A stretch of 64,000 nucleotides of DNA from Paraburkholderia sp. LEh10. Lineage in GTDB: Bacteria; Pseudomonadota; Gammaproteobacteria; Burkholderiales; Burkholderiaceae. Below, piece after piece: positions 49,455 to 57,369 of this stretch. The notes under the pieces were generated by a model. That model worked only from the letters and a program-made list of their open reading frames with translations. It was not told where the DNA came from and made no database searches. A program made the position numbers and the translations under genes. The stretch is taken from assembly GCF_017814945.1 (NCBI RefSeq), contig NZ_JAGIPX010000003.1, positions 211,344-275,343 on the forward strand. Direction: 5' to 3'. The first letter of the stretch is position 1. Each line of letters starts with the position of its first letter.

Positions 49455-50201
49455 ATGTCAGGGCTGGTGAAGCGGTTGATCGTGGAAGGCGCTGGGACGG
49501 CTTGGCTTGTGTTCATCGGATGCGGCACGGCGGTGTTCAACTCGGGCGCGCAGGGCAATAGCATTTTGGCCATGCCGCTGGCATTCGGTTTCGCACTGAC
49601 TACGGCGACCTATGTGCTCGGGCGTTTCTCAGGCGCTCACTTCAACCCTGCCGTCACGGTGGGCTTCGTCACGGCGCAACGCTTTCCAGTCCGCTATCTC
49701 GCGCCGTACATCGCGGCGCAAATACTCGGCGCGGTCGCGGGCGCCGCGTTGCTGGCCTATATCGCCAGCGGGCGTCCAGGATTCGAACTCGCAGCGAGCG
49801 AATTCGGCGCCAACGGGTACGGCGATCACTCGCCTGCCGACTATCAACTGCATTCCGCGCTAGCCGTCGAAGTGACGATGTCCTTTGCGTTCGTCATGGC
49901 TCGCATGCTGATGTCGGGCTACAAATCGGCCACATTGGTCAGCCCGCTCGTCGCAGGCGTATGGCTGGCATTGAGCTACGTCGTCGCTGCACCCATTACC
50001 AACGCATCGCTCAATCCCGCGCGCTCGACGGGGCCGGCGCTTTTCGTCGGCGACTGGGCGCTCGACCAGTTGTGGCTGTTCTGGGCGGCTCCGCTCGCGG
50101 GTGGCGTGCTCGCCGGCCTGCTGCATTCCCGGCTGCCCGGCGACTCGCGCGATTACCGCGTGCCTTCGCCGTACGAGGGCCGCCACGGCGAGTCGGCGTG
50201 A
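49455..50201 (+). CDS. Aquaporin (MIP family) with atypical selectivity filter
   Basis: This is a 248-residue, six-helix channel with both half-helix motifs, HFNPAVTVGF and ASLNPARSTG. GGGAGG lies six bases before the ATG. Aligned without gaps around the second motif to E. coli AqpZ, the filter His174 is Tyr (ALSYVVAAPITN) and Thr183 is Ala (TNASLNPARS), while Phe43 and Arg189 equivalents are kept. It is therefore neither a standard water channel nor a GlpF-type glycerol channel. It lies between three response regulators and a hybrid kinase, suggesting an osmotic role (inference). Confidence 0.9.
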   Translation: MSGLVKRLIVEGAGTAWLVFIGCGTAVFNSGAQGNSILAMPLAFGFALTTATYVLGRFSGAHFNPAVTVGFVTAQRFPVRYLAPYIAAQILGAVAGAALLAYIASGRPGFELAASEFGANGYGDHSPADYQLHSALAVEVTMSFAFVMARMLMSGYKSATLVSPLVAGVWLALSYVVAAPITNASLNPARSTGPALFVGDWALDQLWLFWAAPLAGGVLAGLLHSRLPGDSRDYRVPSPYEGRHGESA

Positions 50202-50211
50202 GCGTGCGGCC

Positions 50212-53200
50212 ATGCTCTCCCCAGACCTGACGGCTTCTTCCACGTGTAAATCTGCTCGCGCCGCGTGGCTGATTCGCGTTTGCCGAGTCCTGACAGCCTG
50301 CATCGCGCTGCTTTCGATGTGGCTGTACAGCCAGTCGGCGAATGCGGCCCCTGACACCACTCCATCTGCATTTCCTCGAAAGCTGACGGTCGGTGTGCTC
50401 GCCAATGGCTGGTCGCCATTCGAGATGTTTCAAGACGGCAAATACACGGGTTTGAGCGTCGACTATCTGCGCGCCATCGTCGGACGGGATGTCGAAATCG
50501 AGACGAAAGCGTATCCCGACATGGAGCAGTTGCTTGCAGCGGCTTGCGCGAACCGCGTCGACCTGCTGACGAGCATCGCCCGTACGCCGGGGCGCGAGCA
50601 TTGCCTGTCATTTTCGGTGCCCTATTTTCGCGGCTCGACTTCGGCGGTGACGCTCGCGGACAACACGATGGCGCTGTCGGGGCGGGCGCAGCTTCAAACC
50701 GCGCGCGTGGCCGTCGAGCGCGGCTTCGCGCTGAGCACGGTGCTGCGGGAGCGGTATCCGCGCGCACGGATCAATGTCGTTGCCGACACGCTCTCGGCCT
50801 TGCGTGCGGTCAAAAAGGGCGACGACGACGTGTACTTCGGCTTCACGCCGGCTGTGCGCCACTATCTCATCGATGCCGAATTCCGCAACCTGGGCATCGC
50901 ATTCGAGGAAACGGGGCAGTTCAGCGAACTACGCTTTGCCGTGCCCATCGCGAGAAGCGATCTGCGAGACAAGCTCGACCGCGGCCTCGCGGCCATGCAG
51001 CCGGAAGACGAAGCCGCGATCCGGGCGCGATGGCTCGGTGCCACTTTCGACACGCGGGCCGCGTCGACGGTGCCCAATCTGGTCTTGAGCCGCGAAGAAC
51101 AGGCCTGGTTGCAGTCGTTGCCGTCGTTGCCGGTCGGCTTCGACAGCGATTGGGCGCCGTTCAGCACGCTGGACGACACGGGCAGACCAACGGGCTTCGC
51201 CGCCGACTATCTCGACTATCTGAGCCGCACGCTGGGCCTCAAATTCCATCGAGCGCCGGCAAGGGACCGGACAGCGACGATTGACGAATTCAACCGTGGC
51301 AACGTCGCGGTGCTCGCTACGGCCACCCGCAACGATCCGCGCCTGTCGGGTGCGACCTATACACGTTCATACGAGAACTATCCCCTCGTTATCGTAGCGC
51401 GTGCACACGAGCCCGCCGCGCGCAGTCTGACCGATTTCGCAAAGCGGCGTGTAGTGGTTTCGTCGCACAGCCGCGGCTCGGTGCCGTTCGAACTGTACGG
51501 CGTACCCGCTGCACGCGTGATCGTCGCTCCGAGTCTGGACGCGGCGTTGCAACTGCTTGCCTCCGGGGGCGCCGATGCGCTGGTCGGCAATGTCGCGGAA
51601 ATCGACGCCGCGCGCACGCGGAAGTATGCGGACGTGCTGAAGATCGTCGGCGCCGTGCGCGAGCCGGACCCCGTCGGCTTTGCCGTGCGCGACGATCTTG
51701 CGCCGCTGGCTGGGTTGATCGACCGCGCATTGCTTGCGATGCCCGCGTCAGAGCGGCAGCGCATCAGTCAAAAATGGGTGACGGGCGAGGTTGCGCCGCA
51801 ACGCGGCTGGAGCGTGACGGCGTTGCGCCTGCTGCCGGTGCTGATCGGTATCGGTGTCGTGCTGCTGGTGACGTTGCGGGCCTACATGCTGCTGCAACGC
51901 GAAGTCGCGCGGCGCGAGCGCACCGAGCGCGAACTCGAGTCGCAGCTGAATTTCCAGCAGACGATGATGGAGATGGTGCCCTATCCGCTCGTCGCGAAAG
52001 ACTTGTGTGGGCGTTACATCGCCGTCAACCGGGCCTACGAGGACGCAACCGGGCTCTCTCGCGACGCCGTCATCGGCCGTACCAGCGCCGATGTTCGCGC
52101 ATGGGGCGAGGACAACGGCGTGCGGCTCGAACAGTTGACCCGCGACGTGCTGAAGAGCGCCACGCCGACGCAAGTCGAACTGGAGTTCGAAGGCCGCGAC
52201 GGCGACAGCCGCCATGGCATCTTTTGCGTGTCCGTCTGCAACGGGGCAGACGGGGCGCCCGTGTGCGTGCTGGGCACGGTCGTCGACATCACTGACATCC
52301 GGCGTGCAGAAGTGCTGGCGAGCGAGACCCAGCGGCGCCTCGTCGACGTCACGAGTTCATTGCCGGCCGTGGTGTTCCAGTTGCGGCGCGGCCTCGATGG
52401 CAAATACACGTTCCCGTATGTCGGCGGCGATACGGAGCACCTGTTCGGATACGACAGCAATGTGCTGATGCGCAGTGGCGAGCTCGATTTCAGCACCATC
52501 TGCGCAGACGATCGTCCTGTCGTCGTGGCCGCACTTGAGCGGTCCGCGGAGCTTTCCGAACCGCTGCGCCTCGAGTTTCGCATCGATGGCGGGATCGAAC
52601 AGCGCTGGGTTCGCGCGGGACTCGTGCCGCGCCTCGAACCATCGGGCGTCACCGTATGGAGCGGCTATTGGGTCGACGTGAGCAGCGAACGGCTGCGTTC
52701 CGACGAACTCGCGCACGCGCGCGATCTGGCCGAAGCGGCGTCGCGCGCCAAGGATGACTTCCTCGCGATGATGAGCCACGAAATCCGTACGCCGATGAAC
52801 GGCGTGCTCGGACTCGTCGAAGTCCTGGAGCGCACGCGGCTCGATGCCGACCAGGGCGAAATGCTCGGGATGATTCACGAATCGGCGGGCGCGCTGCTGC
52901 AGATTCTCGATGACCTGCTCGACTATTCGAAGATCGAGGCGGGACGCCTGACCATCGAGTCCGAGCCAATCGACCTGCGCGATCTCGTCGACACCGCGGT
53001 TGGTCTGCTGGCGGGACGCGCACACGAGAAAGGTCTGAAAGTACGCGTCGACATCGAACCGCAGGTGGCCGCGACGCTGCGCGGCGACAGTGTGCGACTG
53101 CGACAGATCCTGTTCAATCTGCTCGGAAACGCGATCAAGTTTACGCCGGAGGGTGAGGTCGACGTCCACGTGAAGGTGGTCGGCGAGGACGACGCGGGAC

Positions 53201-54672
53201 AGACCATAGAAATAACCGTCGACGATACGGGTATCGGCATCGCGCCCGATGTGCAGGCGCGGCTGTTCGCGCCTTTCGTGCAGGCGGAATCATCGACGAC
53301 ACGGCGCTTTGGCGGCACGGGTCTCGGACTGACAATCTGCCGTAAGCTGGTCGCGCTGATGGGCGGCACGCTCTCGCTGTCCAGCGCGCCGGGCAAAGGG
53401 ACCTGCATGACGCTGCGTCTGTCGATGCCGGTTGAAATGCAGCACTACACGGCGGGAGGATTGCGCGGCAAGCGGGGCATCGTCGCCACGAACGACAAGT
53501 CCGTCGCGCACGCGCTGATACATCTGGCGGCGGCGCTCGGCATCGAGTTGCATTGCGCAAGCAGCAACCGCAAGGAGTTGCATAATCCGCGCGTGCTGCG
53601 CGATGTAGACCTGGTTTTCGTCGCCGACGGCATCGACATTCCCGAGGCTGTCGCACAGTCCGGCGCGAAGGTCATCGGCCTGAGCGAGAAGCCAAAGCCG
53701 ACGGGCTACCGGATCGTCGACGACGCCGTGCGCGTCAGCATCAATCCGATTTCGTGGCGCGGTCTGAGCGCTGCCTGCGCTGCCGCGCTGACGGGGCTGT
53801 CGCCGACGCCTCTGCGTCAACCGGGCGAAGTCGAAGCGAGCTTTGCGCCGCCGGACCGCGAGCGCGCGATCGCGGCAGGTCGTCTCGTGCTCGTCGCCGA
53901 GGATCATCCCGTCAATCAGGAACTGATCCGCCATCAACTGGCGCTGCTTGGCTTCGCGTGCGATGTCGTCAACGATGGCGCCGAAGCACTCGAAGCACTC
54001 GATGAGACGCCATACGGTTTCCTCATTACCGACTGCCACATGCCCAGGATGTCGGGCTACGAACTCGCGCGAGCCGTGCGCGAAAGAGAACGGCTCAGCG
54101 GCGCGCGGCTGCCGATTCTCGGCATCACCGCGAACACGGCGCCGGAAGATCTGAAGGCATGTCGCGCGGCCGGCATGGACGACTGCCTCGTGAAGCCGAC
54201 GCGGCTCGCCACGTTGCGAGAATATCTGAGCCGGTGGTTCGGCGCGGACAGCGCGCGGCCCGCCGTGCAAGCTGAAGTGCCCGGCGCGCCCGTTGCGGAT
54301 GCAGGTTCCGAAAGCGCCGACAACATGCCGTTCGTACCCGTCGACCTCAGCCAGTTGACGCAGATCTGGGGCAGCGAATCGACGGTCAAGTCGCTGCTCG
54401 ACGCGTTCGTGTCGGCGGTGCGCGACGATCTGCGCGCGTTGCTGCCGCTGCTGAACGAGCCCGACGTCGCGGCGTTACGGCAGTGGCATCATCGCGTCGC
54501 CGGCGCGGCTGGCGTTTTGCAGTATCCGCCATTGCTCGGGGAACTCGAACACTATCGGCGGCGATTGACGGTTGCGCCCGTGGAGGAATTGCGTAGCGAA
54601 GGCGTCGCGCTGGTCCGCAAATGCAATACGATGCTCGACGGCATCGAAGAACAGGCTGCGCTGCTTGCCTGA
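50212..54672 (+). CDS. BvgS/EvgS-type unorthodox hybrid sensor kinase
   Basis: This is a 1486-residue membrane kinase that starts 10 bp after the aquaporin stop. Order of domains: N-terminal helix (about 18-45); two periplasmic Venus-flytrap domains (about 55-280, RKLTVGVLANGWSPFEMFQD; 300-530, GFDSDWAPFSTLDDTGRPTG); membrane helix (540-562); two PAS domains (573-705, 706-835); HisKA with His856 in MMSHEIRTPMNGV; HATPase with LLGNAIKFTPEGEV; a degenerate receiver-like segment (1087-1193); receiver with Asp1274 in FLITDCHMPRMSG; and Hpt with His1427 in WHHRVAGAAG. The His-Asp-His relay is complete. The three adjacent RcsB-like regulators are the natural outputs. Confidence 0.92.
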   Translation: MLSPDLTASSTCKSARAAWLIRVCRVLTACIALLSMWLYSQSANAAPDTTPSAFPRKLTVGVLANGWSPFEMFQDGKYTGLSVDYLRAIVGRDVEIETKAYPDMEQLLAAACANRVDLLTSIARTPGREHCLSFSVPYFRGSTSAVTLADNTMALSGRAQLQTARVAVERGFALSTVLRERYPRARINVVADTLSALRAVKKGDDDVYFGFTPAVRHYLIDAEFRNLGIAFEETGQFSELRFAVPIARSDLRDKLDRGLAAMQPEDEAAIRARWLGATFDTRAASTVPNLVLSREEQAWLQSLPSLPVGFDSDWAPFSTLDDTGRPTGFAADYLDYLSRTLGLKFHRAPARDRTATIDEFNRGNVAVLATATRNDPRLSGATYTRSYENYPLVIVARAHEPAARSLTDFAKRRVVVSSHSRGSVPFELYGVPAARVIVAPSLDAALQLLASGGADALVGNVAEIDAARTRKYADVLKIVGAVREPDPVGFAVRDDLAPLAGLIDRALLAMPASERQRISQKWVTGEVAPQRGWSVTALRLLPVLIGIGVVLLVTLRAYMLLQREVARRERTERELESQLNFQQTMMEMVPYPLVAKDLCGRYIAVNRAYEDATGLSRDAVIGRTSADVRAWGEDNGVRLEQLTRDVLKSATPTQVELEFEGRDGDSRHGIFCVSVCNGADGAPVCVLGTVVDITDIRRAEVLASETQRRLVDVTSSLPAVVFQLRRGLDGKYTFPYVGGDTEHLFGYDSNVLMRSGELDFSTICADDRPVVVAALERSAELSEPLRLEFRIDGGIEQRWVRAGLVPRLEPSGVTVWSGYWVDVSSERLRSDELAHARDLAEAASRAKDDFLAMMSHEIRTPMNGVLGLVEVLERTRLDADQGEMLGMIHESAGALLQILDDLLDYSKIEAGRLTIESEPIDLRDLVDTAVGLLAGRAHEKGLKVRVDIEPQVAATLRGDSVRLRQILFNLLGNAIKFTPEGEVDVHVKVVGEDDAGQTIEITVDDTGIGIAPDVQARLFAPFVQAESSTTRRFGGTGLGLTICRKLVALMGGTLSLSSAPGKGTCMTLRLSMPVEMQHYTAGGLRGKRGIVATNDKSVAHALIHLAAALGIELHCASSNRKELHNPRVLRDVDLVFVADGIDIPEAVAQSGAKVIGLSEKPKPTGYRIVDDAVRVSINPISWRGLSAACAAALTGLSPTPLRQPGEVEASFAPPDRERAIAAGRLVLVAEDHPVNQELIRHQLALLGFACDVVNDGAEALEALDETPYGFLITDCHMPRMSGYELARAVRERERLSGARLPILGITANTAPEDLKACRAAGMDDCLVKPTRLATLREYLSRWFGADSARPAVQAEVPGAPVADAGSESADNMPFVPVDLSQLTQIWGSESTVKSLLDAFVSAVRDDLRALLPLLNEPDVAALRQWHHRVAGAAGVLQYPPLLGELEHYRRRLTVAPVEELRSEGVALVRKCNTMLDGIEEQAALLA

Positions 54673-54821
54673 CACCCATTTTCCGTTTGCTTCGCAAGGC
54701 TTTTCATCGCTACGCGTGCGTCGTACGCCGTGCTCCGATTTGCACTAGTATGTGCTGGCGTCAGTTGCGGCATGGCATCCGCTGCGATGCTCGCCCGACG
54801 CACAAAGACCCGGAGATAACA

Positions 54822-55256
54822 ATGACTGCGATTCGAAAGCTGAGCATGGTGGCCGTGTTGTGGGCGCTAGCGTCGGGAGTTGCGCTGGCCGACACGGTGG
54901 AATTGAAGGCGGACCTCGAACCGTCGAGCGAAGTGCCGCCCCGCGTGAGCCATGGGCACGGCGCATTGGACGCCACCTTCGACACCTCGAGCAGAATGCT
55001 CAAATGGACGGCCACATACGAAGGATTATCGGGTCCCGTGACGATGGCGCACTTCCATGGTCCGGCGCCCGTCGGTCAGAACGCGAAGGTGCAGGTGCCC
55101 ATCGACAAGAATGCGCTCGCCAGTCCGATCAAGGGTTCCGCGACGCTGACGGAACAGCAGGTCACCGATTTGATTGCCGGACAGTGGTACTTCAACGTCC
55201 ATACGGCGCAAAATCCTTCGGGCGAAATTCGCGGCCAGGTATTGCCGGCGAACTAA
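54822..55256 (+). CDS. Secreted CHRD-domain protein
   Basis: This is a 144-residue exported protein with a signal peptide (MTAIRKLSMVAVLWALASGV, cleaved after ALA-D) and one CHRD domain (VELKADLEPSSEVPPRVSHG; AHFHGPAPVGQNAKVQVPID; GQWYFNVHTAQNPSGEIRGQ). The CHRD domain, first seen in chordin, is a beta-rich module of unclear role in bacteria. GGAGA precedes the ATG at 54822. It lies 149 bp downstream of the hybrid kinase on the same strand, so it may be a target or part of that system. Confidence 0.9.
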   Translation: MTAIRKLSMVAVLWALASGVALADTVELKADLEPSSEVPPRVSHGHGALDATFDTSSRMLKWTATYEGLSGPVTMAHFHGPAPVGQNAKVQVPIDKNALASPIKGSATLTEQQVTDLIAGQWYFNVHTAQNPSGEIRGQVLPAN

Positions 55257-55441
55257 ACCAACGAGAAGCCAACACATGCAGCCACGATGGCCGCGACCGT
55301 CCGCGACGGTTCCCGGCCATTTTTCTTCACGCATGACGCAAGCGGCGCGTTGCCAGCCGGCGCAGCCAATCGAACCCGTCTTCGACGACAGCACGCAAAT
55401 CCCACTACCATGGTGCTTAACCGTCGCTGGAGAGTGTTCCG

Positions 55442-56392
55442 ATGAGTTGGCAAAGCGCGTTGGCGTGCTGGTTCTTGCGCCGTCAGTTTCATCCGCAGAC
55501 GCGGCATCCGACGATCAGCGCCGAACGCGCGCGCAAGATGACCGCAAAGCGCGCGTACACGCCGCGCGTGCCGCCTGGCTGGGTGCTGCATGAACGCTAT
55601 GGCGAGCGTGACTGGCCGTTGCGTGGCGAATGGCTGGAACGCGCCGATGGCGGACACGCGGCGACGATTCTCTATCTGCACGGTGGCGGCTACTACTTCT
55701 GCTCGCCGCGGACGCATCGCGCGGCGTCGTTCGGTCTTGCGACACGCAGCCGGGCGCGGGTTTTCTCGCTCGATTACCGCCTTGCGCCGGAAAACCCGTT
55801 CCCCGCCGCGCTCGACGACGCATTGGCCGCATATCGCTGTCTGCTCGAAGATGGGACGAAACGAGAGTCGATCGTGATCGCCGGTGACTCCGCCGGTGGC
55901 GGTCTCGCGCTCGCGACGCTCGTCGCGTTGCGCGATGCGCGCGATCCGCTGCCGGCAGGCGCGATCCTGTTTTCACCGTGGACCGATCTCGCCGCGACGG
56001 GCGCGTCGCTGCAAACCAACGACGGCATCGATCCGATGTTCCACGGTCCCTCCGTCGCGCGTGCCGCCAGGCTCTATCTTGGCGATACCCCGGCGACGCA
56101 TCCGTACGCATCGCCGCTTTACGCGGACCTGAAAGGCTTGCCGCCGCTGTTCATCCAGGTGAGCAGCACGGAAGTGCTGCTCGACGATTCACGCCGCGTC
56201 GTCGACAGGGCGCGCGTCGCGGGCGTCGACATCGACTTCGAAATCTGGCGCAAGATGCCGCACGTCTGGCAACTCTGGGTGCCGTTCATCCCCGAGGCGC
56301 GCCGCGCGCTCGATCTCGCCGCGCGCTTTGTGTCGCGCGTGACGAGCGCGCCCGACAGCGTTCACCCGTCGAGCGAAACGTCGATTGTCTGA
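55442..56392 (+). CDS. Alpha/beta hydrolase, hormone-sensitive-lipase type esterase
   Basis: This is a 316-residue serine hydrolase with the oxyanion-hole motif LHGGGYYFCSPRTHR, the nucleophile Ser in VIAGDSAGGGLALA (about residue 149), and probable Asp/His in EVLLDDSRRV and PHVWQLW. HGGG plus GDSAGG assigns it to family IV (HSL) esterases acting on short to medium acyl esters. No signal peptide is seen. Its 3' end overlaps the convergent EcsC-like gene by 31 bp. Confidence 0.9.
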   Translation: MSWQSALACWFLRRQFHPQTRHPTISAERARKMTAKRAYTPRVPPGWVLHERYGERDWPLRGEWLERADGGHAATILYLHGGGYYFCSPRTHRAASFGLATRSRARVFSLDYRLAPENPFPAALDDALAAYRCLLEDGTKRESIVIAGDSAGGGLALATLVALRDARDPLPAGAILFSPWTDLAATGASLQTNDGIDPMFHGPSVARAARLYLGDTPATHPYASPLYADLKGLPPLFIQVSSTEVLLDDSRRVVDRARVAGVDIDFEIWRKMPHVWQLWVPFIPEARRALDLAARFVSRVTSAPDSVHPSSETSIV

Positions 56393-57204
56393 TAAGCGGC
56401 CTGCACGACACCCGTGCCGTAATGGCGCTCGAGCCGGCGCACGGTGAAGTGGCCGTGCGCGACCTGCTGGAAATGATCGATGAACACCGTGTTGACCATT
56501 GCGCCGAGCACCGCGCCGATGGCCGGAATCGACTTCGCCGCGATCTGTTCGCTCACTTGCACCGAGAAGCGGGACGCGATCGTGTTCAAGAGGCGCAGCA
56601 GCGCCGCCGAGCCATGCGCCGTGAATCCCTTGCTCGCAATCTCCGACGACGCCTTCGACACGGCCTGCGCCAACGCGCCGCGCATGATGAAGTAGCCGTA
56701 ATCGGCCTCGTCGTCGGATTTCGACTTCCCGCCCATGCCGAGCACGGTCAGACATTGCAATTGCGTATCGATCGACGTCAGGTCCTCACCTTCGCTGCGC
56801 GCGATATCGCAGATCGAACGGAACATCAGCGTCGTCGTGACGGGTAGTTCGACGGGCAGCGCGAGCAGTCCGAAGGCGCCGCCCGCGGCGCCCGTCGTCG
56901 CAACAGCGAACTTGTGCAGCAGATTGCTCGGCTTTCCGCTGACGCCGAGCGGCGCGCCGCCCATCGGCCGGCCCAGCGTGCGCAGCGCAAGCTGCAGGCA
57001 TCTGCGCAGCGCGATCTGCGTCGCATCGTTGACCTTGTCGCTGGCGATGGACGGCATGCGCGCGATCAGTTTTTCCAGTGGCGAACCGACGATGCTGGCG
57101 AGCTTCATCGCCAGCGCCGGGCTTTCCAGCTGGTGTTTGGCGCGGCGCAGGGCCGCGAGATCGTCGGCGGATAGCGGCATGGCGGCAAGCGTGGCTGAAT
57201 CCAT
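56362..57204 (-). CDS. EcsC-family protein
   Basis: This is a 280-residue, mostly helical protein of the EcsC family. From the ATG at 57204 it starts MDSATLAAMPLSADDLAALR. It holds Gly/Ala-rich segments (TTGAAGGAFGLLALPVELPV; SIPAIGAVLGAMVNTVFIDH) that could insert into or lie on the membrane, and the family phrase TTTLMFRSICDIARSEGEDL. In Bacillus EcsC accompanies an ABC transporter; here none is near. The role is unknown. The frame upstream of 57204 overlaps the efflux promoter and is rejected. Confidence 0.82.
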   Translation of the reverse strand: MDSATLAAMPLSADDLAALRRAKHQLESPALAMKLASIVGSPLEKLIARMPSIASDKVNDATQIALRRCLQLALRTLGRPMGGAPLGVSGKPSNLLHKFAVATTGAAGGAFGLLALPVELPVTTTLMFRSICDIARSEGEDLTSIDTQLQCLTVLGMGGKSKSDDEADYGYFIMRGALAQAVSKASSEIASKGFTAHGSAALLRLLNTIASRFSVQVSEQIAAKSIPAIGAVLGAMVNTVFIDHFQQVAHGHFTVRRLERHYGTGVVQAAYQTIDVSLDG

Positions 57205-57323
57205 GAGTCTCCCTGATCCCATGCAAGATCGTTGCTGATTTCGGCAGATATTGAGATTTTCGGTGCGTCCAAGTGCGTGACGGCAGAGTTCGGACGCACT
57301 CAGATTAGAACCATTCAGCATGG

Positions 57324-57329
57324 TATGAT
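57324..57329 (+). promoter_or_regulatory. Extended -10 promoter of the efflux gene
   Basis: TGGTATGAT is an extended -10 (TGn-TATGAT) with no good -35. It places the transcription start near 57336, just before the palindrome at 57339-57352. It overlaps an in-frame ATG at 57325, so translation should start at 57370 instead. Confidence 0.5.
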
Positions 57330-57338
57330 TCCCGTATC

Positions 57339-57352
57339 GTTGACGCGTCAAC
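57339..57352. promoter_or_regulatory. Palindromic operator candidate for the MarR regulator
   Basis: GTTGACGCGTCAAC is a perfect 14-bp palindrome immediately downstream of the extended -10 element. Binding there would block transcription of the efflux gene. MarR proteins bind such short dyads, and a MarR gene follows the pump. Confidence 0.5.
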
Positions 57353-57369
57353 AGTTGTTCCATCAAAAA

